Origin: Gemmatimonas groenlandica | GTDB lineage: Bacteria; Gemmatimonadota; Gemmatimonadetes; Gemmatimonadales; Gemmatimonadaceae | DNA length: 64,000 bases | NCBI RefSeq assembly: GCF_013004105.1 | Contig: NZ_CP053085.1 | Location: 1,674,001-1,738,000, forward strand | Direction: 5' to 3' | Program-made: the position numbers and the translations under genes | In this document: one piece after another, positions 1 to 8,808 of the stretch | Layout: every line of letters starts with the position of its first letter | How positions within the stretch are numbered: position 1 is the stretch's first letter | Notes under the pieces: generated by a model | The model's database searches: none | Seen by the model: only the letters and a program-made list of their open reading frames with translations | What the model was told of the DNA's origin: nothing

Positions 1-965
1 ACCATGATCATGTCCATGGTGACACGACCCGCGACCGGACACCGTACCCCACCGATCAGAACCTCGCCGCGATTGGAGAGTTGCCGCCGATATCCATCGG
101 CGTATCCGGCGGAGATCGTGGCAATGCGCGACGGTCGCGCGGCCGTCCACGTGGCGCCATAGCTCACTGTCTCGCCGGGAGCGACCTCGCGGAGATCGAT
201 GACGCGGGCCCGCAGATGCACCACCTGCCGCAAACCGAGCAACTCGCTGAACATGCCCGCATAGACGGCAATGCCGGGACGGGCCAGCGAACCGGGCGAG
301 AGGCGCGTCCGACTGGCGATCCCGGCGCTGTTGTCACTGTGCCGGAGCACGGCGGGCGGCAGGGCGTCCCCGAGCGCCAGCATGGCGTCGACGAAGCGCG
401 CGTCCTGCTCGTCGCGGGAGTCGATGTCTTCGTCGGCCGAGTGAAAGTGCGTGAACACACCCTCGGGGGGATGGGCGCGGAGCACGTCACGGAGTTCCTC
501 GACCTGATCCCAGCGCACTCCAGCGCGCGCCATGCCGGTATCGATCGACAGATGGTATGGCCGCAGCTCGCCTCCCTGCCCGGCATCGGCCCAGGCGCGA
601 ATATCGGGCACACGATGCAAGGCCGGTCGCACTCCCAAAGCGTGGGCGCGCGGCAACTCCGACGCCAACAACGGCGTGAGGCAGAGAATGCGGCCGCGGC
701 ACCCGGCATCGCGCAATTCGGCCGCTTCGTCGAGCGAGGCAACGCCGAGACCCCATGGGGCATCAGGGGCCGCCGGCGTGCGATCGAAGGGTACGCCAAG
801 GGCCCTGCTGACCATTGCCGCACCGACGCCGTAGGCATTCGCCTTGACCATCACGATCAGCGGCACGCCGGCCCGCGCGCGCAGCTGACGGACGTTGTGG
901 CGCACTGCCTCGAGATCGACGTCGAGCCAGGCGCGATCGGTGGCGGGATATATTGACGCGGTCAC
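1..965 (-). CDS. alr: Alanine racemase, 3' end cut by window edge
   Basis: PLP-dependent racemase that makes D-alanine for peptidoglycan from L-alanine in the cytoplasm. About 321 residues are visible and the C-terminus lies beyond base 1. Near the N-terminus the motif MVKANAYGVG supplies the PLP-binding lysine (about residue 41). Near the cut end the stretch GYADGY followed by an LSN-G-VLI-G pattern is the usual second catalytic region with the tyrosine base, followed by the conserved GRVTMDM. The start is a GTG at 965; another in-frame GTG lies at 971. The gene is divergent from mazG with start codons only 38 bp apart, so its promoter probably lies inside mazG. The family call is firm; the exact start is not. 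Confidence 0.93.
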   Translation of the reverse strand, partial: MTASIYPATDRAWLDVDLEAVRHNVRQLRARAGVPLIVMVKANAYGVGAAMVSRALGVPFDRTPAAPDAPWGLGVASLDEAAELRDAGCRGRILCLTPLLASELPRAHALGVRPALHRVPDIRAWADAGQGGELRPYHLSIDTGMARAGVRWDQVEELRDVLRAHPPEGVFTHFHSADEDIDSRDEQDARFVDAMLALGDALPPAVLRHSDNSAGIASRTRLSPGSLARPGIAVYAGMFSELLGLRQVVHLRARVIDLREVAPGETVSYGATWTAARPSRIATISAGYADGYRRQLSNRGEVLIGGVRCPVAGRVTMDMIM

Positions 966-1003
966 TCGCACATCCTAAGCAGCCAACGACGTACGGAGAA
1001 GCG

Positions 1004-1765
1004 ATGCAACGGACGATGGACGACGCGCTGGACCTGATGCGGGATCTGCGGGCCCGCTGCGAGTGGGACCGGGTGCAGACGCACAGCTCGCTCCGCCCGT
1101 ACCTGATCGAGGAAGCGCACGAGGTCGACGACGCGATCGCGCAGGGCGACGACCCGACGCTGCGCGACGAGTTGGGTGACTTGTTCTTGCAGGTGCTCTT
1201 TCACTCGGTGGTGGCCGAAGAGCGCGGGGCGTTCACGATGCAGGACGTCGCCGGTGCACTGGTCGCCAAGATGCACGCGCGGCATCCGCATCTGTACGGC
1301 GACGGCATCAAGCGCAGCTGGGAGTCGATGAAGGCCGAAAAGGCCAAACGTTCGACGCTGGAAGAGGGGCTCCCGGCGGGGCTCCCGTCGCTGCATCGGG
1401 CCCACCGGTTGCAGGACCGCGCCGCCGGCGTGGGCTTCGACTGGCCGAATGCCCTCGGTCCGCTGGAGAAAGTGCGCGAGGAGATCGACGAGCTGGCCGC
1501 GCACGTGAACGCGGATGGTCAGGTGGCCGATCAGGACGCGTTCGAGGCCGAGCTGGGCGACTTGCTCTTTGCCGTCGTGAACCTGGCGCGCAAGACCGGC
1601 GTGCACGGCGCGCTGGCCCTCGACCGGACGAACGCCAAGTTCGTGCGACGCTACGCCGCGATGGAAGCGTTGGCGAACGCCGATGGGGTGGAGCTCACGG
1701 CCCTCTCGCTCGAGGAGCAGGACCGGTACTGGGACGCGGTCAAGAGATCGGAGCGGTCAGGGTGA
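1004..1765 (+). CDS. mazG: Nucleoside triphosphate pyrophosphohydrolase MazG
   Basis: Hydrolyses NTPs and dNTPs to monophosphates and pyrophosphate; in other bacteria it cleans the nucleotide pool and lowers (p)ppGpp. The 253-residue product has the two-repeat MazG layout. The first half carries CEWDRVQTHSSL, then EEAHEVDDAI and DELGDLFLQVLFH, the metal-binding E-E-x-x-E and E-L-G-D patterns; the second half repeats EEIDEL and ELGDLLFAVVNLAR. The ATG at 1004 was preferred over an upstream in-frame TTG at 953 because GGAGAA sits five bases before it and the longer form would overlap alr. It is the only plus-strand gene in the window. Its 3' end overlaps the convergent asnS by 9 bp. Confidence 0.93.
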   Translation: MQRTMDDALDLMRDLRARCEWDRVQTHSSLRPYLIEEAHEVDDAIAQGDDPTLRDELGDLFLQVLFHSVVAEERGAFTMQDVAGALVAKMHARHPHLYGDGIKRSWESMKAEKAKRSTLEEGLPAGLPSLHRAHRLQDRAAGVGFDWPNALGPLEKVREEIDELAAHVNADGQVADQDAFEAELGDLLFAVVNLARKTGVHGALALDRTNAKFVRRYAAMEALANADGVELTALSLEEQDRYWDAVKRSERSG

Positions 1766-3058
1766 GAGCCGTCCCATCATCCGCGGGAACGCGATCACTT
1801 CGCGGATATGCTCGATGCCGCAGATCCACGCGATCGTGCGCTCGAGTCCGAGTCCGAAGCCTGAATGCGTGAACGTGCCGTACTTGCGAAGGTCGAGATA
1901 CCAGCCGTACGCCTCGACCGGGAGCCCTTCGTGCGTGAGACGCGCGAGGATCTTGTCGTAGTCGTCTTCGCGCTGTGAGCCGCCGATGATTTCGCCGCGG
2001 CCTTCCGGCGCCAGCAAATCGGCGCAGCGCACCGTGCGCGGATCGAGCGGGTTCTCCTTCATGTAGAACGCTTTCGCTTCCTTCGGATAGTTCACGACGA
2101 ACACCGGGCGCTGATACTCGTCGACGATGAGCGCCTCATCGGGCGCGCCGAGGTCGTCGCCCCAGACGATGTCGCTGCCCTTCCCTTGCGCCAACTTCAC
2201 GGCGTCGCCGTAGTCGAGGCGCACGAAGGGCTGCGACACGCAATCGAGCTTGGATGTGTCGCGCTCGAGCACCTTGAGCTCTTCCTGTCGACGCTCGAGC
2301 ACACGCTCCACCAGGTAGCGCACGAACGCTTCCTGCAGATCCATGTTGTCGTCTTGATCGTACCACGCCATCTCGGGTTCGATCATCCAGAACTCGGTGA
2401 GGTGACGACGCGTCTTCGACTTCTCGGCGCGAAAGGTGGGGCCGAACGTGTAGATGCGGCCCATCGCCGCCGCGAGCGCTTCGCCGTACAGCTGCCCCGT
2501 CTGCGCGAGGTACGCCGTACCTTCGTCGAAGTAGTCGGTGCTGAACAGGCCGGCCCGTTCACCGATCGCCGCGGTGAGAATCGGCGTATCGCAGCGGATG
2601 AAATCGCGCGCGTAGAAGAAGTCGTGCACGGCCTGTTCCAGCTCGTGTCGCACGCGCATGATCGCGACCTGACGCTGACTGCGCAGCCAGAACGTGCGGT
2701 TGTCGAGCAGGAAGTCGATGCCGTGCTCTTTCGGCTGAATCGGATAATCGTTCGGACTCGCGCCGATCACCTCGAGCGTCTGCACGCCCATCTCGAAGCC
2801 GCCGGGCGCGCGCGCATCGGCGCGCACTTCACCCGTGAGCGCCACCGACGCTTCCTGCGTAAGTTCGGCGAACGCGTTCCACGACGCCTCAGGCACCTCG
2901 GACTTGACCAACACCGCCTGCAGAATGCCGGTGCCGTCACGGGCCACGACGAAAGCGACCTTGCCCTTGGAGCGCAGGTGAGTGACCCAGGCGCGAACGG
3001 TGACGACGGCGCCGACATGGTGCTTGAGGTCGGCGATACGGGTGCTGGATTGGTTCAT
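1757..3058 (-). CDS. asnS: Asparaginyl-tRNA synthetase
   Basis: Class IIb aminoacyl-tRNA synthetase that charges tRNA-Asn; 433 residues. An N-terminal OB-fold anticodon-binding domain occupies about residues 18-100 and the catalytic core follows. Class II motif 2 is seen as FGPTFRAEKSKTRRHL (205-220) and motif 3 as GFGLGLER (400-407), followed by CGIEHIREVIAFPRMMGR, a tail typical of AsnRS. The related aspartyl enzymes are the main alternative; the absence of a GAD insertion and the overall length favour AsnRS. It follows the histidine kinase gene by 27 bp with no obvious Shine-Dalgarno sequence, so it may be read through from upstream or use a promoter inside that gene. Confidence 0.92.
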   Translation of the reverse strand: MNQSSTRIADLKHHVGAVVTVRAWVTHLRSKGKVAFVVARDGTGILQAVLVKSEVPEASWNAFAELTQEASVALTGEVRADARAPGGFEMGVQTLEVIGASPNDYPIQPKEHGIDFLLDNRTFWLRSQRQVAIMRVRHELEQAVHDFFYARDFIRCDTPILTAAIGERAGLFSTDYFDEGTAYLAQTGQLYGEALAAAMGRIYTFGPTFRAEKSKTRRHLTEFWMIEPEMAWYDQDDNMDLQEAFVRYLVERVLERRQEELKVLERDTSKLDCVSQPFVRLDYGDAVKLAQGKGSDIVWGDDLGAPDEALIVDEYQRPVFVVNYPKEAKAFYMKENPLDPRTVRCADLLAPEGRGEIIGGSQREDDYDKILARLTHEGLPVEAYGWYLDLRKYGTFTHSGFGLGLERTIAWICGIEHIREVIAFPRMMGRLSP

Positions 3059-3085
3059 CGGACGAGTTGAGGGAGAGCCGTGAAG

Positions 3086-5638
3086 CTACACCGTTGCCCG
3101 CTCGCGCTCCAAGAGTTGACGCACCTTGGTGACCAGCGTGTCGGGGGTGAAGGGCTTCGGCACGAAGGCATGCGTCGCGTCGTCCGGAAGTTCTTCACCC
3201 GCCTGGTAGCCCGACATGAACAGCACCGGGACGAGGATCCCGCGCGCGGTCATGGTTTCGGCGAGTCCGCGGCCGCCCAATCGCGGCATCACGACGTCGG
3301 TGATGACTAGGCTGGGGAGCGCCCGATCGCCATCCAGGACCTCCAAGGCCTCGATCCCATCGGCGGCGACCCGAACCCGGAAGCCTCGCCGATTGAGAAT
3401 CTCCGCGACCAGTCGGCGGAGCCCGGGCTCGTCCTCGACCACGAGGATGAGCTCCGATGTCGGGCGCTCCACCGCTGGCGGGGCGCCCACCGGTAGCGAT
3501 CTCGCCGCCAGTCTCGGCAGGAGCACCCGCACGGCAGTGCCGACGCCGAGCGTACTGTCCACCAGCAGCCGTCCCCCGGCCTGCTGCACGATGCCGTACA
3601 CGGTGGACATCCCGAGCCCGGTACCGTCCCCAATCGCTTTGGTCGTGTAGAACGGTTCGAAGATCCGGGCCTGTACCTCCGGCGTCATACCGGTGCCGCT
3701 GTCCTGGACGGTCAAGACGACCCACGCGCCGGCCGGCACCCCGGCGTATGCACCATCGCCGACCGCGGCCAGATCGAGCAGGTCAGTCGAGACCTGAACC
3801 ATGCCACCGTTCGGCATCGCGTCGCGCGCGTTGACCACCAGATTGACCAGCACCTGGGCGAGCTGACCGGCATCCACCATGACGGGAAGTGGTTGTCCCA
3901 CCGTTCGCGTCGTGAGCGTCAGCCGCTCGCCGATCAGCCGCTGCAGCATGCGCTCGATGTCATGCACGGCGACGTTCACATCGACTTCCGTCGGCGTGAC
4001 TCTCTGCCGCCGGCTGAACGCGAGCAGTTGGGAGGTCAACATCGCGGCGCGCTCGCCGGCCTTCATGATCTCGATCAATTCTGTCCGCACATCGCGCAGG
4101 CCATTGCGCAAGGCAAGCGGCGCGTCATCGTGGACGAGCGTCGACGCCTGCTGGTCCGCGAGCTGCGCAAAGCCCATCATCGCCGTGAGCAGATTGTTGA
4201 AATCGTGCGCAATGCCGCCGGCGAGTGTACCGACCGCTTCCATCTTCTGCGAGTGCAGCAACTGCTCCTCGAGCAACCGGCGCTCGGTGATGTCCGCCAG
4301 CACGCCGATGATGCGCGAGGGGATAGCGCCTGGACCGACGCCGTCGGTCAGCGGGGTCCCGGTAACGTAGAGCCAGCGCGTGCTCCCATCCGCCTTCGAA
4401 ACGGTGTACTCGGCATGCGCGGGTCGCCCCAACATTGCCTTGGCAATGCCTTCGCGCACCATGTCACGAAGCGCCGCCGGAATCAGTTCGATGAATCGAT
4501 CGCCGGTCATCACTCGCGCTTCACCGGCGAGGCCCAGCAACTCGAGCGACTGTTCGGACCACTCGATAACGCCCGCGATCGGATCGTACCCCCACAAACC
4601 CATCTTGCCGCTCATGAGCGCGATCTGGAGCCGCTCATCGTTCAACCGTAACTGCTGTTCGACGCGTTCACGCTCCTGAACTTCCTTCCGCAGGTCGTCA
4701 TTGGCGCGCTCCAGATCGCGCGTGCGTTCCTCGACGGCATCCTCGAGCCGCGCCTGCCGTCCGAAGAACAGGTACGTGACGCACATAACGAGCAGCAGGA
4801 TGACGGCCGATGCGACGCGCGTCGGTCGCAGTTCGCGCGAAACGGCGCTGTTCCAACCGTCGACCGGCATGCCCAGGAGCGTCCACTCACCGTCCATGAT
4901 CGAGACCGACACGGTTGCGGGATCGCCGAGTCCGATCGGACTGCCGCGGAGCGGCTGTCGCGCGCGATCGAGCAACGCCACGCGTAACCTCAGCATCGGC
5001 GCGATCGCACTGGCCTCGTCGAGGAGCGGCTTCACATCGACGGCCATCGACACCAGGTCGGGAAACCCTGGCGGTCCCTCGTCGAGGCGACGTCGGATCA
5101 GCAGGCCCTGCCCGCCCTGCAGCAGTTCGATCGGTCCCGTGACGACGACGCTCGATGATGACATGGCCCGGCGGACGCCATCGGCGATCTCCGCTCGCGG
5201 ATCCTGCAGCAGGTCGTAACCGAGCAACCGGGACGCGTCCGACATCGGCTCCGTCGCGATGATCCGGCCACTACGGTTGAGCTGGAGCGCGCGAATCCCC
5301 GGCGCCGCAACTCGCAGCCCGGCAGCGAAGGTATTGAACGTGCGATTCAGCGCGTCGAGGGACGGCTGCGCCTCCACGAAATCCTTGAGTCCGATCAACC
5401 GTGAGACGCGACGACCGATCGCGTTCTCGAGCGCCTGCGCGTGCGGCGCCATCTGCGCGCGTACACGCTCGCGCTCACGCACGACCAGCGTGCTGCGATA
5501 CCACGCGTCATACCCGACCGCCACGGCCAGTCCGAGCACCCCCGCCGTAAGCGCTGCCCGAGCCGTGCGCAACCGTACTGCCGAGCCATGCGCCACGGCG
5601 TCCCTGGCCAAAGATCCTGTCCATTCGTTGGGCGGCAT
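3086..5638 (-). CDS. Hybrid sensor histidine kinase with CHASE-like sensor and receiver domain
   Basis: Predicted inner-membrane sensor kinase of 850 residues. Order of parts: a transmembrane helix (about 28-47), a periplasmic CHASE-like region (about 60-270), a second helix (about 278-293), a short coiled coil, a PAS domain (about 335-455), HisKA with [11 protein letters not shown] (phospho-accepting His about 478), HATPase with [21 protein letters not shown] and GTGLGMSTV, and a C-terminal receiver with [11 protein letters not shown] and a conserved lysine in VPKPF. The ligand is unknown. The ATG at 5638 is preceded at nine bases by GGGGAG; an upstream TTG at 5707 would overlap the recG stop. 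No response regulator with an output domain is adjacent, so its target is unclear. Confidence 0.88.
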   Translation of the reverse strand: MPPNEWTGSLARDAVAHGSAVRLRTARAALTAGVLGLAVAVGYDAWYRSTLVVRERERVRAQMAPHAQALENAIGRRVSRLIGLKDFVEAQPSLDALNRTFNTFAAGLRVAAPGIRALQLNRSGRIIATEPMSDASRLLGYDLLQDPRAEIADGVRRAMSSSSVVVTGPIELLQGGQGLLIRRRLDEGPPGFPDLVSMAVDVKPLLDEASAIAPMLRLRVALLDRARQPLRGSPIGLGDPATVSVSIMDGEWTLLGMPVDGWNSAVSRELRPTRVASAVILLLVMCVTYLFFGRQARLEDAVEERTRDLERANDDLRKEVQERERVEQQLRLNDERLQIALMSGKMGLWGYDPIAGVIEWSEQSLELLGLAGEARVMTGDRFIELIPAALRDMVREGIAKAMLGRPAHAEYTVSKADGSTRWLYVTGTPLTDGVGPGAIPSRIIGVLADITERRLLEEQLLHSQKMEAVGTLAGGIAHDFNNLLTAMMGFAQLADQQASTLVHDDAPLALRNGLRDVRTELIEIMKAGERAAMLTSQLLAFSRRQRVTPTEVDVNVAVHDIERMLQRLIGERLTLTTRTVGQPLPVMVDAGQLAQVLVNLVVNARDAMPNGGMVQVSTDLLDLAAVGDGAYAGVPAGAWVVLTVQDSGTGMTPEVQARIFEPFYTTKAIGDGTGLGMSTVYGIVQQAGGRLLVDSTLGVGTAVRVLLPRLAARSLPVGAPPAVERPTSELILVVEDEPGLRRLVAEILNRRGFRVRVAADGIEALEVLDGDRALPSLVITDVVMPRLGGRGLAETMTARGILVPVLFMSGYQAGEELPDDATHAFVPKPFTPDTLVTKVRQLLERERATV

Positions 5639-5703
5639 CGCCCGCAGCTCCCCTAACATACACGATCGAGCGACCGGTCCGCATCGGAATCCCCGGGTAC
5701 CGC

Positions 5704-7833
5704 TCAACCAACCCGGAACAGCTCCAGCGCGCGGGCATAGCCTACCGTGAGCAGGTGGCGAAGCCCCTGATGCGATGGCGCCGTGAGCTGCGGGTCGTCC
5801 TTCAGCACGCGTTCGGCCACGATCCGGGCGGTCTCGTTGAGCGCCTCGTCGCGGAGCGGATCGGCGATCCTGAAGGCCGGCAAACCGTGCTGCTTGGCGC
5901 CGAACAGATCCCCCATGCCGCGCAGCTGCAGGTCGGCCCGCGCGATTTCGAACCCGTCCTCAGTTCCGGCGAACAACCCGAGACGTTCTGCCGCCTCGGC
6001 CCCCACGTCGCCGAGCAAAATGCAGTACGACTGCTCGGCGCCTCGCCCGACCCGGCCGCGCAGCTGGTGCAACTGCGAGAGACCGAATCGCTCCGGGTGC
6101 TCGATGATCATGACCGTGGCGTTGCCGACATCGATGCCCACCTCGATGACCGTCGTGGCCACCAGCACGTCCACCTCGCCATCGCGGAACGCGCGCATGA
6201 TCAGATCGCGCTCGTCGGCCGGCAGTCGCCCGTGCAGCAACGCCACACGACGCGTGGCGAATGGCCCGCTCACGAGCTCCTCGAACATCACCGTGGCCGC
6301 TTTGAGCTCCATCTTCTCGGACGTCTCGATGAGCGGATACACCACGTACACCTGGCGTCCGGCGTCGAGCTGCGTGTTGGCGAACTCGAACACTTTCGGC
6401 CGGCCCGATTCCGGACGTACCACCGTGGTAATGGGGTGTCGACCCGGCGGGCGTTCATCGAGCACGCTCACATCGAGATCGCCGTACAGCGTGAGCGCCA
6501 GCGAACGCGGAATCGGCGTCGCGCTCATGAGCAACACGTCGGGGGCTTTGCCCTTCAGTCCAAGGGTGGCGCGCTGCTCGACGCCGAATCGGTGCTGCTC
6601 ATCGATGATCGCGAGGCCGAGGTTGGCGAACGCCACATCACCCTGAATCAGCGCATGCGTGCCGATCGCGAGCACGGGCTCGTCGTCGGCCAGACGCGCC
6701 AGCGCGGCGCGGCGCTCCTTGGCCCCCAGCCGCCCAGTGAGCAACACGGGGCTGATACCGAGCGGGGCGAGCAGCGCGCCGATGCTGCGCGCGTGCTGCT
6801 CGGCCAATAATTCGGTCGGTGCCATGAGCGCGACCTGTGCGCGGTTCTCCATCGCCAACAGCGCGGAGAACACGGCGACGACCGTCTTACCCGCGCCCAC
6901 GTCGCCCTGCAGCAAGCGATGCATGCGGCGCGGACTGGCCATGTCGGCCACGATCTCGCGAATGGCCCGAACCTGCGCGCCGGTGAGCGTGTACGGCAGC
7001 ACCGCGCGGAGTTTCGTGGTCAGGTCGCGACGATTCACGAATGCGGTGCCGCCGCGGGCTTCGCGGGCCACCTGATTCGCCTTCCGGTGCAGTAGCTGCA
7101 CGCACAGCAACTCTTCGAAGGCGAGCCGGGCGCGCCCGCGCAGAGCCTCGGCCACCGACGTCGGGCGATGCACGAGCCGCAGCGCCTCCGGCAGGGGAGG
7201 CACGTCGGCCTGCGCCAGGATCTCGCGCGGCAGCGTCTCTTGCACCAACGGCAACAGCTGCTCGAGATGCTGCTGCACCATGGCGCGCAGCACTCGCACC
7301 GAGAGGCCTTCGGTGCTCGGATACACGGCCAGCACGCGCCCTTCGTTCGTGCCTTCTTCTTCCGGCCCAAGATTGACAAACTCGCGTGGCTGCAGACGGC
7401 GGCCGTGGAAAAAGCGGACCTGCCCCGTGCAGAGCAGCCAATCGCCCTTGTTGATCGTGCGATCAAGGAAGGGTTGCCCAGGCCACGCCACTTCGATCAT
7501 CCCGCTGGCGTCCTGTACGACGGCCTGAAATACCCGCAGCCCCTTGCGGGTGGGCAGCACGCCCTTGGCAATCACCTGACCGAGCACCGTGATGTCGGCG
7601 CCGACGACGGCCTGCGCGATGCGCGTGACCGTGCTGGCGTCTTCGTAGCGGTGCGGCACGTGGCGCAGCAGATCGCCCGCCATCGTGATCCCGAGACGCG
7701 CCAGCAGCTCGGCGCGCACCGGGCCTACGCCTTTGAGATAGGTGACCGGCGTGTCGAGCGTGAGCCGCGGCGCCGGACGCGCAGGCGGACGTCGCTTCCG
7801 CTCCTGCGGGTCACGATCGCCGCCGAACGCCAT
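5704..7833 (-). CDS. recG: ATP-dependent DNA helicase RecG
   Basis: Superfamily 2 DNA helicase that reverses stalled replication forks and processes branched recombination intermediates. The 709-residue product has an N-terminal helix-hairpin-helix-like segment (LKGVGPVRAELLARLGI), the OB-type wedge domain (about 60-150), then the helicase lobes: Walker A GDVGAGKT (about 310-317), the DEQH box (IIDEQHRFGV), motif III LLMSATPIPRSL, and the C-terminal lobe with TTVIEVGIDVGNATVM and QLHQLRGRVGRG. Length and motif order match the family. The ATG at 7833 shares a base with the ftsY stop (TGATG), indicating coupled translation; an in-frame GTG lies one codon upstream. Confidence 0.96.
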   Translation of the reverse strand: MAFGGDRDPQERKRRPPARPAPRLTLDTPVTYLKGVGPVRAELLARLGITMAGDLLRHVPHRYEDASTVTRIAQAVVGADITVLGQVIAKGVLPTRKGLRVFQAVVQDASGMIEVAWPGQPFLDRTINKGDWLLCTGQVRFFHGRRLQPREFVNLGPEEEGTNEGRVLAVYPSTEGLSVRVLRAMVQQHLEQLLPLVQETLPREILAQADVPPLPEALRLVHRPTSVAEALRGRARLAFEELLCVQLLHRKANQVAREARGGTAFVNRRDLTTKLRAVLPYTLTGAQVRAIREIVADMASPRRMHRLLQGDVGAGKTVVAVFSALLAMENRAQVALMAPTELLAEQHARSIGALLAPLGISPVLLTGRLGAKERRAALARLADDEPVLAIGTHALIQGDVAFANLGLAIIDEQHRFGVEQRATLGLKGKAPDVLLMSATPIPRSLALTLYGDLDVSVLDERPPGRHPITTVVRPESGRPKVFEFANTQLDAGRQVYVVYPLIETSEKMELKAATVMFEELVSGPFATRRVALLHGRLPADERDLIMRAFRDGEVDVLVATTVIEVGIDVGNATVMIIEHPERFGLSQLHQLRGRVGRGAEQSYCILLGDVGAEAAERLGLFAGTEDGFEIARADLQLRGMGDLFGAKQHGLPAFRIADPLRDEALNETARIVAERVLKDDPQLTAPSHQGLRHLLTVGYARALELFRVG

Positions 7834-8762
7834 CACGCCTCCACCAGCTCCTTGGCGTAGTCTCCCGCATCGAACGGCTCGAGGTCGCCGATCTGCTCAC
7901 CGAGACCGACGAACTTGATCGGCACGTTGAGCGCCTCGTGCACGGCCACCACAATCCCGCCCTTGGCGGTACCATCGAGCTTCGTGACCACGATGCCCGT
8001 GACGGGGACCGCGGCCGAGAAGGTGCGCGCCTGCGAGAGCGCGTTCTGGCCGATCGTGCCGTCGAGCACGAGCAAGACCTCGTGCGGAGCGTCGGGGAGT
8101 CGTTTCATGATCACGCGATGAATCTTGCGCAACTCCGTCATGAGATCGTCACTGGTGTGCAGGCGACCGGCGGTGTCCACGATGACGATGTCAGCACCAC
8201 GCGTCATGCCGGCATCGACGGCGTCGAATGCGACTGATGCGGGATCCGATCCGGGTGCGCCGCCCACGAAGTCGACACCGGCACGCTCCGCCCAGACACG
8301 CAACTGGTCGATCGCGCCGGCCCGGAACGTGTCGGCGGCACCGAGCAACACCTTCTTGCCTTCCTTCTTGAATTGCGCGGACAACTTCCCGATGAAGGTC
8401 GTCTTGCCGGCGCCGTTCACCCCGATCACGAGCACCACGGTGGGCCCCGTCGTGGCACGAAGCAGCGTCGGGTCGGCGTTGCCCTTCCGGAGTGCGGCCT
8501 CGATACCCTGAGCCAGGGCACCACGGAATTCCGCTTCGGTTTTGACCTCACCGCGCTTGGCGCGAAACTCGACGTCCGCCACCAGTGCCAGCGACGTCGT
8601 CACGCCAAAATCGGATTCGATCAGGAGCGTCTCGAGCGTTTCGAGCGATCCCTCGTCGACGCCCTTGAAGAGCACCGACACGTCGGTGAACGCAACGTCC
8701 TTGAAGCGCTGCCAGAGCGAGCGCTTGGGAGCTTCATCCTTACGGCGAAACAGGCGAGCCAT
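7833..8762 (-). CDS. ftsY: Signal recognition particle receptor FtsY
   Basis: GTPase that docks SRP-ribosome complexes at the inner membrane for co-translational insertion. The 309-residue protein is a compact NG form without the long acidic domain of E. coli. The N domain spans about residues 15-100; the G domain carries GVNGAGKTT (114-122), DTFRAGA, VDTAGR (195-200) and TKLDGTAKGG (260-269), ending with GLGEQIGDLEPFDAG, diagnostic for FtsY. The absence of a methionine-rich M domain rules out Ffh. The ATG at 8762 begins MARLFRRK, a typical basic start; a longer in-frame extension to 8942 would run into the upstream gene and looks non-coding. It is coupled to recG downstream. Confidence 0.95.
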   Translation of the reverse strand: MARLFRRKDEAPKRSLWQRFKDVAFTDVSVLFKGVDEGSLETLETLLIESDFGVTTSLALVADVEFRAKRGEVKTEAEFRGALAQGIEAALRKGNADPTLLRATTGPTVVLVIGVNGAGKTTFIGKLSAQFKKEGKKVLLGAADTFRAGAIDQLRVWAERAGVDFVGGAPGSDPASVAFDAVDAGMTRGADIVIVDTAGRLHTSDDLMTELRKIHRVIMKRLPDAPHEVLLVLDGTIGQNALSQARTFSAAVPVTGIVVTKLDGTAKGGIVVAVHEALNVPIKFVGLGEQIGDLEPFDAGDYAKELVEA

Positions 8763-8808
8763 TCTTGACCGGGCGAAGAGAAACGAAGTGTCGAACGAGT
8801 GGCGACGA

